A stretch of 49,034 nucleotides of DNA from Verrucomicrobiota bacterium (GTDB lineage Bacteria > Verrucomicrobiota > Verrucomicrobiia > Opitutales > Opitutaceae). Within the stretch, counting starts at the first letter, position 1; the number at the start of each line of letters is the position of its first letter. The DNA lies in contig JAEKKV010000028.1 in NCBI GenBank assembly GCA_019510185.1, positions 1-49,034 of the forward strand, read 5' to 3'. The notes below the pieces were generated by a model. That model saw only the letters and a list, made by a program, of their open reading frames with translations. It had not been told where the DNA came from and ran no database searches. The position numbers were made by a program, and so were the translations under genes. Below are positions 35,139-43,195 of this stretch, piece by piece.

Positions 35139-35177
35139 GAGAAGGCGCGCGTCGGGCCCGACGCGCTTCGGAAGTGC

Positions 35178-35816
35178 TTACGAATATTTCAGCACGATCT
35201 GGAAAACCACGTTGCCGGCGTCACGGCAACGATCCACGGCCTTTTCCGCCATCTCGAAGAGCTCCTGCAGGATCATTGTTTCCTTGGCGTCGTACGGGCC
35301 GTGGTAGAGCTCCTTGAGCAAGCCGAGCATGACCTTGTCGGCCTCGCCCTCGGTGTGCTGCAGGCGCTCGTTGGCTTCCTGGACGCCTTTCAATTTCGCC
35401 CCGTGGCGCAGCTGCTTTACCATGAAGACGACCGCTTCGGCCGCCTGGCCGAGCAACACGGCCTGCTTTTGAAAACCTTCGCGTGGCAGGCGTCCGGGAT
35501 AGATGGACAGACGTTCCACCAGCTTCTCGACGATTTTGGGAATGCGATAAAGGGCCAGCGAAAGCGCCTCGATGTCTTCGCGCTCCAGCGGGGTGACGAA
35601 GGTCTTGCAGAGCTCTTCGGTGATTTGTTGGGTGATGCGCTTGTCCTTGCGCCGGCTCTGAATGAATTCGTCGAGATCGTTGGCCGAGGTAAACGCTTGG
35701 CTGCGCTGGAGGTAATTCGACAGCAGCTGGGTGCTGGTGAGCGCCTGTTCGGCGCTGGCTTCGAGGAGGTCGTAGAACTTCTCGTCCTTACCAAAAAGTT
35801 TTTTGAGCGAAAGCAT
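35178..35816 (-). CDS. DUF47 protein (PhoU-like Pit accessory factor)
   Basis: 212 residues, all-helical, PhoU-like fold by family knowledge. It begins with M-L-S-L-K-K-L-F-G-K-D-E-K-F-Y-D-L-L-E, characteristic of DUF47, and has the repeated acidic helices of the family (E-G-E-A-D-K-V-M near 160). In other bacteria it is needed for Pit activity. It precedes pit on the same strand. A palindrome CATGACAGGTCATG (35814-35827) covers its start codon. Confidence 0.92.
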   Translation of the reverse strand: MLSLKKLFGKDEKFYDLLEASAEQALTSTQLLSNYLQRSQAFTSANDLDEFIQSRRKDKRITQQITEELCKTFVTPLEREDIEALSLALYRIPKIVEKLVERLSIYPGRLPREGFQKQAVLLGQAAEAVVFMVKQLRHGAKLKGVQEANERLQHTEGEADKVMLGLLKELYHGPYDAKETMILQELFEMAEKAVDRCRDAGNVVFQIVLKYS

Positions 35817-35864
35817 GACAGGTCATGCCGTAGCAGGCCTGTAACCTTTGTAAACAACCGCTTT

Positions 35865-36653
35865 TCAGGCCTTCCCGCGCAATCGGGCCCAACCGAGGCC
35901 GAGGAACTCATAAATCGCCTTGGTGCTGCGCTCGAGCCCGCTCACGTTCCAGACGAGAAAATCCAGCGATTGGACCCCCGCGGTGCGCGCGGCATAATCG
36001 GCCGGGCAGGGGAGCACGTCCAATCCTTGGCGACGGCACAAGGCCGCGGCGCGGGGCAGATGCCAGGCGGAGGTGACCAGCGCCACCGGCTTGGTCCCCG
36101 CAATGGAACGCACCGCGACCGCTTCGCTTTCAGTGTCTCGCGCCGTATCGATTTCGGTGATGCGTTCGCGTGCCACCCCCAGGGCGACGGCCACATCTGC
36201 CAGCAGGCGCGCATGGGTCGGACCGCCTTCCGGCGCGGCCGGTCCGCTCACCACGAGGCGGGTTCCGGGGAGCCGGAGCGCGAGTCGTGTGCCTTCGACG
36301 ATGCGCGCCAGGGCCGATGGGCTCAGTTGGTTGTTGGCGGACCAGTCTGCAACGGGGCTGTGCCCGCCGCCTAGGACAACGATGATCTGGCAGCGCTCGA
36401 TCGGGGCGGGCAGGGCAGAACCGGCGGGCAGTTCCGCGATGGCGGGGAACCGGTTTTCCAGCGACTCGACCAGCCAGGTGCTGACGCCGGCATTGCTGAA
36501 GAGGGCCAGCCAGGCGATGCCGACCACGACAAGCCGGCGGCCGAGACGGTCGCGCCGTGTGAAATAAAGCAGCGAAGTTCCCGCGATGATCAACGCGAGT
36601 GAGAACGGCAGCGGCATGAGCAAGGCCCCGATGACTTTTTTAAGCCAGAACAT
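35865..36653 (-). CDS. YdcF/ElyC-family membrane protein (DUF218)
   Basis: 262 residues. Two N-terminal membrane segments (about 9-32 and 36-58) carry a periplasmic domain of the DUF218 type with V-L-G-G-G-H-S near 93-99, S-A-W-H-L-P-R-A near 187-194, E-A-V-A-V-R-S. ElyC in E. coli supports peptidoglycan synthesis and undecaprenyl-phosphate recycling; the local job is unknown. It ends 48 nt upstream of the DUF47 start on the same strand. The residues 35817-35864 between them show no terminator. Confidence 0.87.
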   Translation of the reverse strand: MFWLKKVIGALLMPLPFSLALIIAGTSLLYFTRRDRLGRRLVVVGIAWLALFSNAGVSTWLVESLENRFPAIAELPAGSALPAPIERCQIIVVLGGGHSPVADWSANNQLSPSALARIVEGTRLALRLPGTRLVVSGPAAPEGGPTHARLLADVAVALGVARERITEIDTARDTESEAVAVRSIAGTKPVALVTSAWHLPRAAALCRRQGLDVLPCPADYAARTAGVQSLDFLVWNVSGLERSTKAIYEFLGLGWARLRGKA

Positions 36654-36722
36654 GCCGAAGTCTGGGCAGGCCCGATGAAGCGACCCAACAAAAAACCGTC
36701 GTCAGCGAACTTGAAAATGAAA

Positions 36723-37859
36723 TCACCGCCGGCGGCGCGAGGGAGCGGAAACCTGTTTATTGGATAAGTAGGGCTCGGAGGATAGGCTGCCGGACAGGCG
36801 TGAGGGCAGGGACGCACCGTCCACCCATGTTCCCTCGATCAGAATCTCGCGCTGAAAGGCGGGGATTCCCCGGTTATTGTGATTAATGAGGGAAATCACG
36901 GTTTCCGCCGCGACGCGGCCGATTTCAAAGGAGTTTTGGGCGATCCCGGCGTCAGCATTGCCGTCGTGAATGCTGGTGGTGGCGAGGCCAAGATCTCGAG
37001 GAACTTTGACACCGAGAACCGCGAGCGCCTTGGGGATACCCCGAAGATTGGTCAGAACACCATCCGGCCGGTGTGTTTTCAGCCATTGGATCAAGGCGAG
37101 CAAATCGTCCTTGGTATCGCCTTTTTGAAGGAGTAGCGGAGGCAGCACCTCGGATGACGGAATCCTTAATTGGGCACGCAAAATCCCGCTGACGAAGGGC
37201 GTGTGATCGAGACTGTCATCGCTGGTCACAAAGCCCACCCGCCGATAACCGCGTTCACGCATCGCGCGGAACGCGAGGGTGGCGTTGGAAACGTGCGCGC
37301 TGGTCACGATGTGCATCGGCAGTTCGGTGAGCGTGTGGCCGAAACGCACACTGGAAAACTCGGACCAGGGGAAACTTTGCAGGTCCATCTGCAGGCCGGA
37401 TTGACGGGGGGAAATGAGAACGCCCTGAATATTGCGGGCTTTCAGCACGTGCTGAATACGCGCCAGGGAGTAGCGCGGTCCGGGCGTGAACTCCTCCAGC
37501 CGATAGCCATGCTGTTCGGCGACCGCCGCGGCACCCTGCCAGTAGGCGTGCAATTCGGCAAAGGCGTGATACTCGGCGGGAGATGACCATAGCGACAGCC
37601 AGGCGATCGAAGATTGGACGGGGGCCGAGCTCCGGCTGCGTCGGTAATGGTTGAGCGCGGAGAGCATGGGATCGGGCCGATATCCCATCCGGCGGGCGGT
37701 TTCCTGGATCTGCCGACAACGTGCCTCCGAAATGCGCGCATGATTCCGCAAGGCCAGCGAAACGGTCACGTGCGAGACGCCCAGGCTTTTGGCGATGTCG
37801 CGCAGGGTGACGCGCGGGGCAGGAGACGAAGAGGAGTCGGGTGACGGAGACGCGGGCAT
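36723..37859 (-). CDS. LacI-family transcriptional regulator
   Basis: 378 residues. A disordered Ser/Pro start is followed by the HTH V-T-L-R-D-I-A-K-S-L-G-V-S-H-V-T-V-S-L-A-L-R (about 17-38) and the hinge region G-Y-R-P-D. The remainder is a type I periplasmic-binding-like sensor domain (about 80-360), with P-V-Q-S-S-I-A-W and G-F-V-T-S-D-D-S as usual blocks. Effector sugar unknown. It is divergent from the GH43 gene; the 26-bp palindrome between them (37934-37959) is the obvious site. It is the only transcription factor in the carbohydrate locus. Confidence 0.93.
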   Translation of the reverse strand: MPASPSPDSSSSPAPRVTLRDIAKSLGVSHVTVSLALRNHARISEARCRQIQETARRMGYRPDPMLSALNHYRRSRSSAPVQSSIAWLSLWSSPAEYHAFAELHAYWQGAAAVAEQHGYRLEEFTPGPRYSLARIQHVLKARNIQGVLISPRQSGLQMDLQSFPWSEFSSVRFGHTLTELPMHIVTSAHVSNATLAFRAMRERGYRRVGFVTSDDSLDHTPFVSGILRAQLRIPSSEVLPPLLLQKGDTKDDLLALIQWLKTHRPDGVLTNLRGIPKALAVLGVKVPRDLGLATTSIHDGNADAGIAQNSFEIGRVAAETVISLINHNNRGIPAFQREILIEGTWVDGASLPSRLSGSLSSEPYLSNKQVSAPSRRRR

Positions 37860-37933
37860 TGAGCTGAGTCGAAAAGATCCAAATCGGAAGGATTGCTTAA
37901 CATGGAAATCTGAGGCTCCCTTGCGATGGATGG

Positions 37934-37959
37934 CGAGTGATTAACACGTTAATCACTCG
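37934..37959. promoter_or_regulatory. 26-bp palindromic operator, probable LacI-family site
   Basis: CGAGTGATTAAC-AC-GTTAATCACTCG: twelve perfect base pairs on each side of a 2-nt centre. It lies 75 bp before the LacI start and 124 bp before the GH43 start, in the divergent gap. A TTAAC half-site also occurs at 37897-37901. The length and symmetry exceed most single operators seen by eye. Confidence 0.75.
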
Positions 37960-38083
37960 TGCTAAAGCCGGCTGTCATGGCTCGGCGCTAACCATTCTCC
38001 TCATATTTCCTACCTCAACGTTGCGAGCTTTCTGGAACCACGTCGTGGAGCGTCATGCTCGCCTGCAAATTCAAAAAATTCTC

Positions 38084-39199
38084 ATGACCGATTTATCCGA
38101 TTGTTTCCGTCCGGGCGAAGCGTGGCTCGACGATCGCGGCGTGGCGATCAACGCCCACGGTCCCGGCCTACTTTTTCACGAAGGCACTTATTACTGGTTT
38201 GGCGAACACAAGATCGAGGGCCGTGCGGGCAACTCCGCCCACGTCGGCGTGCATGTCTACAGTTCGCAGGACCTTTATTCCTGGAAGGACGAAGGCATTG
38301 CGCTCGCGGTGTCGGACGACCCTGCGCACGATCTCGTGCGCGGCTGCATCATCGAACGGCCCAAAGTTGTGTACAACCGCTCCACCCGTCGATTTGTCAT
38401 GTGGTTTCACCATGAGCCAAAGGATCGCGGCTATAACGGCTCACGAAGCGGGGTGGCTGTGGCGGATACGCCGACGGGGCCTTTCCGTTACTTGGGCAAT
38501 TTCCGCCCCAATGCCGGAGTTTGGCCGGAAAACACCACGACGGAGCAACGCCGCGAGCTGAACGCGGAGGAGCAGGCGCGGTTGGCCGCGCTGGAGCTTC
38601 CAGGAGGTCCGCTGCCGTATTATCCGAAGCAGATTCTTTTCCGGCGCGATTTCGCCGGCGGACAGATGGCGCGCGACATGACAGTGTTTGTCGATGATGA
38701 CAGCACCGCCTATCATCTGTATTCCTCCGAGGCGAACGGCACGCTCCACATCTCGCAACTGTCGGACGACTACGAGCGTCCGGCGGGCAAGTATGTACGT
38801 GTTTTCCCCGGCGGTTTCCATGAGGCACCGGCGCTGATGAAATGGCGTGGGCGTTATTTCTTGTTCAGCTCGGGTTGTACCGGTTGGGCGCCAAACGCCG
38901 GCCGGCTGTCCGTCGCGGATTCGATCTGGGGGCCTTGGGAAGAGCTGGGCAATCCGTGTTTGGGGCCGGGCAGCCTCATCACCAACACCTTTGGCGCGCA
39001 ATCGGCCTTTGTCCTCCCGGTGGCGGGCCGGAACGATGCCTTCATCTTCATTGCCGACCGCTGGCGTCCGGAGAATGCGATTGATGGTCGCTACGTCTGG
39101 CTTCCGATCCAGTTCATGAACGATGTGCCGGTGATCGCCTGGCAGGATCGTTGGAGTCTGGACTTTTTCGATCAGCAGACGTTTCGCACAAAACTATAA
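38084..39199 (+). CDS. Glycoside hydrolase, GH43-like five-bladed propeller
   Basis: 371 residues from ATG 38084. A GTG at 37937 would add 49 residues that run through the operator and look unlike the family, so it is not used. The core begins W-L-D-D-R-G-V-A-I-N-A-H-G-P-G-L-L-F-H-E-G-T (about 12-33), with Y-Y-W-F-G-E-H, then the middle blades with F-V-M-W-F-H and D-M-T-V-F-V-D-D-D, typical of GH43 subfamily 34-like proteins. No signal peptide, so cytoplasmic action on imported oligosaccharide. Likely an arabinofuranosidase or xylosidase/galactosidase type, not resolvable by eye. Confidence 0.85.
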   Translation: MTDLSDCFRPGEAWLDDRGVAINAHGPGLLFHEGTYYWFGEHKIEGRAGNSAHVGVHVYSSQDLYSWKDEGIALAVSDDPAHDLVRGCIIERPKVVYNRSTRRFVMWFHHEPKDRGYNGSRSGVAVADTPTGPFRYLGNFRPNAGVWPENTTTEQRRELNAEEQARLAALELPGGPLPYYPKQILFRRDFAGGQMARDMTVFVDDDSTAYHLYSSEANGTLHISQLSDDYERPAGKYVRVFPGGFHEAPALMKWRGRYFLFSSGCTGWAPNAGRLSVADSIWGPWEELGNPCLGPGSLITNTFGAQSAFVLPVAGRNDAFIFIADRWRPENAIDGRYVWLPIQFMNDVPVIAWQDRWSLDFFDQQTFRTKL

Positions 39200-39216
39200 A
39201 CCCCGCCGTTCGGGGT
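39200..39216. other. Short hairpin after the GH43 gene
   Basis: ACCCCG/CGGGGT forms a 6-bp stem with a 5-nt loop immediately after the GH43 stop codon. Without a U tract it may only protect the mRNA end. Confidence 0.35.
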
Positions 39217-39268
39217 CGAATCAGCGGGGCTCGGGACTGACGACTGACGTGATCTGCTAACCTGCTTG

Positions 39269-39298
39269 CCTGCCTCCGTCGTCAGATGCGGAGGCAGG
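39269..39298. terminator. Convergent-gene hairpin
   Basis: CCTGCCTCCG/CGGAGGCAGG, a perfect 10-bp stem with a 10-nt loop, between GH43 (+, ends 39199) and the small secreted-protein gene (-, ends 39312). No strong U tract on either side; a bidirectional terminator is probable from position. Confidence 0.55.
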
Positions 39299-39311
39299 TT
39301 GCTCAGATCGG

Positions 39312-39932
39312 TTAATGAGTCGCAGGGGTTGTTGGGGCAGGCGTCGGGGCAGGAACGAGCTGGAGCTCGCTGATCAGAAGGGTGCCCTTGGGAACTTCCG
39401 CGGTTTTAAAGGCAAGGAGGCGAATGGATTTCAGCGGGTAGTGAATGACTTTGTCGCCAGCTCCGCCGTAAACGTCCGTGGGCTTGGAGGTATAAACCGT
39501 GTAAGGACGCTCCTCGGCTCCCGTCATCCCGAAGTGATAGATGAAATCCTGGCCGGTCGCATCGGTGATCCCCACGCCGAGCAGGCCGGGACCTTTGGCT
39601 TTCACTTTGATGGAGGAGAGGCTTGAGACGGTGACGGTGTCGAGCGGTTGGGTGGCGGAAATATAAACGCCCCCCTTGGTGAAGTCATAGGTGATCTTTA
39701 CTTGCTTGCCGGTATCGACGTCACCGACAGCGCCGGGGAATTCCTGGCCGGTATTGGCGTCCCATTCGCCGGCCATATCCAAGCGGATGGGTTCCGCCGC
39801 TTCCGAACGGACGGCAAGGAACGTTCCGAGGGTAAGCACGGCAAATAAGCCGGCGCGAAGGCCAGACGAACGCCGGAGAGCGGACTCGCGGCGGTTTTGG
39901 GACGAGGACGGGATTTTGGATGGAGTATTCAT
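39312..39932 (-). CDS. Small secreted protein, beta-sandwich/CBM-like
   Basis: 206 residues. A long basic N-region is followed by a hydrophobic core and likely cleavage after R-S-E-A-A (about 46). The mature part is predicted all-beta by its alternating pattern (V-K-I-T-Y-D-F, V-Y-I-S-A-T-Q, I-K-V-K-A-K-G-P-G-L-L-G-V-G-I), like the galactose-binding or CBM11-type fold that accompanies glycan-degrading enzymes. It ends in a Pro/Thr-rich tail. I do not recognise a named family. Next gene on the strand is the secreted clan-A hydrolase 111 nt upstream, and it has its own promoter-like sequence (39945-39973). Confidence 0.7.
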   Translation of the reverse strand: MNTPSKIPSSSQNRRESALRRSSGLRAGLFAVLTLGTFLAVRSEAAEPIRLDMAGEWDANTGQEFPGAVGDVDTGKQVKITYDFTKGGVYISATQPLDTVTVSSLSSIKVKAKGPGLLGVGITDATGQDFIYHFGMTGAEERPYTVYTSKPTDVYGGAGDKVIHYPLKSIRLLAFKTAEVPKGTLLISELQLVPAPTPAPTTPATH

Positions 39933-39944
39933 GGGTACAAAATC

Positions 39945-39973
39945 TTATGATTATATTGGTATAAAATAGTCAA
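39945..39973 (-). promoter_or_regulatory. Candidate promoter of the small secreted protein
   Basis: On the minus strand: TTGACT, 17 nt, TCATAA, ending 12 nt before the start codon. TATAAT also occurs 12 nt after TTGACT, the same offset as in the pseudopilin and clan-A hydrolase leaders. Confidence 0.45.
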
Positions 39974-40043
39974 ATCATGCCGGCAGTCTTTGCCAGTCAT
40001 ATTCCTCAAAAATCGGGGGATTGATCCGCCCCGTAATCCCGGG

Positions 40044-42110
40044 TCACTTGCCCTGAATGATCGTAAGATCGTACGCGGTCGCATCATAATCCACGGTGGG
40101 GCCGGGATTGATGAGAAAATCAACGTATGAGCCGGCGTGGACTTTGATGGGGGTGCTTAAGCTGACCTTTGACGGTGCGGTGCCTCCCACCAGTTGGGAA
40201 TAGACGGGTTTGCCGTCCACGAGAACGCTGGCGATGACACCGTCGCCTTGGCCGCTATTGCTGAGCGTACCTTTAACCGTGAGGTTGCCATCCACCGGAC
40301 TGGTCCAGCGGATGACAGGAGCCGTGTCTTGGCCGTTAAGCTTGTCGGGGTGCATATTGCTGCTGGAAATAACGAGGTTCCTGCCAACGCCTCCCCAGTT
40401 ATAGCCCCACATCGTTTCCACTTGGGTGAGCTCCTTGAACGGCGACTCGCCTTGGATGTACCCGTAGCGCCAGTTGTTTTCCCCTTGGGTTTTGCTGTAG
40501 TCTTCGCTGGTCGAGGCCAGCACGCGGGTGCCGGTGTCAATTTCCGCGATGTCGGTTATGTCGCCGTGAAGATAGATCGTATCTTCGTTCAAATCGAGGA
40601 CGGCTTCACCGTTTGCCGGTATCACAGTGGATTCGGTGCCCATAACGTTGGCCACGGTGATGGGGGTGGCGGACTTGACGCGAATTTTTGCCGGCTGGGT
40701 GGCCCAGCAAACATGAACGTTGTCTTTGTCACCACGGAAAAGATACACATGGGCCCGGGTGTAGGGGTGCCAGGCTTCGCGTTTTACGAAGGCCATGCCG
40801 TCGAGTTGGTGAATGAGATTGGCGTAGGAGACATAGGAAGGAGCGACGGAATAACGACCCATTCCAGAGACCTCCCGCTGGTGATTACGCAGGAGCCCCA
40901 TGCTCACGAAATCGGCATGATCGCTGGCCAGATACCAATAGATCTTACGGACGTTCTCCTTGAGGAGCAGCGTGTATTGACGGGGGAGGTAACGGGCTCC
41001 GTCGGCACGGCCTTTTTCGTACATGCCTCGGCCTTGCTCCCAAGGGTATTCCTCTTTCAGGTGCCGGCCGGTTTCCGTCACCCAGATGGGCTTGTCCTTC
41101 CCGTCATTGTACTTGCGGATGAGATCTTTGAGGTCACTCACTTCCTTGTCCACGCCTTCGGGCTTATCGCGATAGGGGTGAATCACCACGCCATCCATGA
41201 AGTTCAGGCCGCCTTGCTTGAAGATACCTTCAAAATACGGAAGGGGAATGAGCACGGCGGCACCGCCCAAAACTTGGACATCGGGCCTGGTGGACTTGAT
41301 TTGCTCGTAGGCCGCCTTGAGCATTTCGGTGTAGTAGCGGGGGCGATCGGATTGGGCGGCGGGCGGACACCAGCTGCCGTTGTATTCATTCCAGATTTCC
41401 AGCCAGTGGATTTGTTTGCCGTAATGGTTGAGGATCGCCTGACCATATTCGGCATACCCTCGGTAGCCCGCCGCGGTGCTTGGGCCGTCCTTGTCGTCGT
41501 AGAGCTTGTTGCCGAAAGTCATGGCGATCAACGGATACATACCATTGGCCTCGCAAGCCTTCATGTAAGCGTCGGATTTAAAGGGAAATTCGTAGATGCC
41601 CGGCGTCTTTTCGACTTGTGCCCAGTAGTGCTCGTCACGGATGGATTCTATGCCAATTTTTTTGAAGGCACTGAGCATCTCCGGGTTCATGCCTTGGGCG
41701 AAGTGGGTCATGACGCCGAAAGGGCTGTTGAGGGAATCCTTGGAGAGGTGGGGGCGGACGATGGCGAAGCTCGTATAGCTATCTGGCAGGGCGGCTCCTC
41801 CTTTTCGCGTGGTGGCATGGAGCAGGTAGTAGCCCACCATGGCGACTTTCGGGCGAATGACGGAAATGCCTTCGCTGGCGGGGCTGGTACCTGTTTCCAC
41901 CTCTTTATGCCAGAAATCGGTGATGACCCAATTCACCATGTCGGCACTTGTTTGATAACGGAGCTCCACCGGTTGGTTTGTCTGGAAAATGTGTCCTAGC
42001 TGATTGCTCTGCCATTGCTCGTTCGATGGGGCGGATTGGCCGCTTTGGGGAAGCAGGCTGAGCAGTGTCAGAAGGATAAGAAACCGAGGGGGGAGGTGGG
42101 GGGCCGGCAT
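40044..42110 (-). CDS. Secreted clan-A glycoside hydrolase (GH39/GH5-like) with C-terminal beta domain
   Basis: 688 residues with a signal peptide (1-26, ending G-Q-S-A). Residues 30-120 are an N-terminal beta domain. The TIM barrel (about 128-440) has the acid/base E242 in E-I-W-N-E-Y-N-G and the nucleophile E346 in W-V-T-E-T-G-R, and H-P-Y-R at 311-314, as in clan GH-A retaining enzymes such as GH39 beta-xylosidases. Residues 550-688 look like a galactose-binding carbohydrate module (V-D-G-K-P-V-Y-S-Q-L). A secreted xylan, arabinan or other glycan-side-chain hydrolase is likely; exact family needs profile search. Confidence 0.82.
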   Translation of the reverse strand: MPAPHLPPRFLILLTLLSLLPQSGQSAPSNEQWQSNQLGHIFQTNQPVELRYQTSADMVNWVITDFWHKEVETGTSPASEGISVIRPKVAMVGYYLLHATTRKGGAALPDSYTSFAIVRPHLSKDSLNSPFGVMTHFAQGMNPEMLSAFKKIGIESIRDEHYWAQVEKTPGIYEFPFKSDAYMKACEANGMYPLIAMTFGNKLYDDKDGPSTAAGYRGYAEYGQAILNHYGKQIHWLEIWNEYNGSWCPPAAQSDRPRYYTEMLKAAYEQIKSTRPDVQVLGGAAVLIPLPYFEGIFKQGGLNFMDGVVIHPYRDKPEGVDKEVSDLKDLIRKYNDGKDKPIWVTETGRHLKEEYPWEQGRGMYEKGRADGARYLPRQYTLLLKENVRKIYWYLASDHADFVSMGLLRNHQREVSGMGRYSVAPSYVSYANLIHQLDGMAFVKREAWHPYTRAHVYLFRGDKDNVHVCWATQPAKIRVKSATPITVANVMGTESTVIPANGEAVLDLNEDTIYLHGDITDIAEIDTGTRVLASTSEDYSKTQGENNWRYGYIQGESPFKELTQVETMWGYNWGGVGRNLVISSSNMHPDKLNGQDTAPVIRWTSPVDGNLTVKGTLSNSGQGDGVIASVLVDGKPVYSQLVGGTAPSKVSLSTPIKVHAGSYVDFLINPGPTVDYDATAYDLTIIQGK

Positions 42111-42129
42111 AAATCAGGTGGGAATAAAT

Positions 42130-42153
42130 CCTATAAGAATAGGCATATGTCGA
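42130..42153 (-). promoter_or_regulatory. Promoter-like TCGACA-N12-TATAGG before the clan-A hydrolase
   Basis: Minus strand: TCGACA (42148-42153), 12 nt, TATAGG (42130-42135). The CCTATTCTTATAGG inverted repeat overlaps it. It matches the arrangement before the small secreted protein and the pseudopilin. Function is inferred from that shared arrangement. Confidence 0.35.
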
Positions 42154-42331
42154 GCCCATCCCTTGTGGATTCTGATGGCGGAATTTAAGTCTTTTTCAAT
42201 CAATTCAATGCTCAATTCTGCACCCTGAAATGATTTCATTGCTGGTGGAATTTAGCGGCTTGCTCGTTTTCGGAGCTCTTGGATTTTAGGGGATTTTCAG
42301 GGGATTTCGCCCAGCTTCACCATGGGGGGTA

Positions 42332-42360
42332 TTGACATCCTTACTATGGTATACTAATAA
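42332..42360 (+). promoter_or_regulatory. Sigma-70 promoter of the pseudopilin gene
   Basis: TTGACA (42332-42337), 17 nt, TAATAA (42355-42360). The expected transcription start (about 42367) precedes ATG 42369 by two bases and ATG 42393 by 26, which favours the second as the start codon. TATACT lies 12 nt after TTGACA, too near to be a normal -10. Confidence 0.6.
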
Positions 42361-42392
42361 TTAGGCCTATGGTTCTACCCCGAAAATCCCCC

Positions 42393-43043
42393 ATGGTGTC
42401 TCTGCTAAGGAAGCAATCTGCATTTACCTTGATCGAACTGCTTTCCGTCATCGCCATCGTCGCGATTCTCGCTGCCATCCTCATTCCGGTCGTGGGAATC
42501 GTGCGCCAAAAGGCGGCCTTGGCTGGATGCAAGTCCAACATCAGGCAGGTGAGCATGGCGTTGCTGACCTACGCGCAGGACCACAAGCGGGCCTTTCCTC
42601 CTGTCGTATCCGATTTTAAGGGACGCGGCTATGCTTGGAGCAATCTTTTGCAGAATCAGGGCTACATCACCGACACCGGCGTTTACCGCTGCCCCGGTGA
42701 CAGCTTGAATACGACGGAGTCGAGCTGCCGGAGTTATGCTTATTGCGTGACGGCCATGACTGGCGGACTGCAGGCCCCGGCGGAAGCGGTTACTCGGCTT
42801 TCCGTCGTTCAAAATCCATCGAGACAATACATGCTCACCGAATGGCATGACGCGGGAAACCAATGGCAGGGCCCCTCTTGGTCGGGGGCCGCTCAGGATA
42901 TCATCTCCCCCGCCAGCGTCAGCCCCTCTCATACGGATGGAGGGCGTCACTTCAGTTTCATGGACGGCCATGTCGAATGGCGGACCATGGAGCAATGCAG
43001 TTCCCAGTGGAGCGGCTGGGTGTTGAACGATATCCGCGAATGA
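42393..43043 (+). CDS. Pseudopilin with prepilin-type N-terminus (DUF1559-like)
   Basis: 216 residues from ATG 42393; ATG 42369 would add 8. The leader M-V-S-L-L-R-K-Q-S-A is followed by F-T-L-I-E-L-L-S-V-I-A-I-V-A-I-L-A-A; the +5 Glu is present, but the residue before the cut is Ala where Gly is usual. A helical start leads to a globular C-terminal domain with I-R-Q-V-S-M-A-L-L-T-Y-A-Q-D, Y-R-C-P-G-D, and F-M-D-G-H-V-E-W, typical of the many type II secretion-like pseudopilins in Verrucomicrobia and Planctomycetes. Between two glycan-enzyme genes, it may form part of a surface-exposed glycan-handling assembly; this is inference. Confidence 0.88.
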   Translation: MVSLLRKQSAFTLIELLSVIAIVAILAAILIPVVGIVRQKAALAGCKSNIRQVSMALLTYAQDHKRAFPPVVSDFKGRGYAWSNLLQNQGYITDTGVYRCPGDSLNTTESSCRSYAYCVTAMTGGLQAPAEAVTRLSVVQNPSRQYMLTEWHDAGNQWQGPSWSGAAQDIISPASVSPSHTDGGRHFSFMDGHVEWRTMEQCSSQWSGWVLNDIRE

Positions 43044-43195
43044 TAGGCGGACGGGTTGCCGGATTGGGAGCCAAGTTGGTTTGAGGGTGTCCTTGGCTGT
43101 TGATCCCAGTCGATCGCCTTGAGGCCGGCGTAATTCCCCGGCCAATGCTTAGCTCTTCGGCTGATTTCATCGAAACTAGCCTATCTCCTTTCCCT

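Noticed and set aside
34785..36374. 529-residue plus-strand open frame opposite pit, DUF47 and YdcF genes
   Set aside because: Crosses three well-supported minus-strand genes; composition of a shadow.
37937..38083. Upstream GTG start for the GH43 gene
   Set aside because: The added 49 residues would be encoded by the palindromic operator and its flank and have no family match.
40194..41999. 601-residue plus-strand open frame opposite the clan-A hydrolase
   Set aside because: No motif support; the minus-strand gene has signal peptide and catalytic Glu residues.
42350..42355. TATACT as the -10 of the pseudopilin promoter
   Set aside because: Only 12 nt from TTGACA; TAATAA at 17 nt is the better -10.
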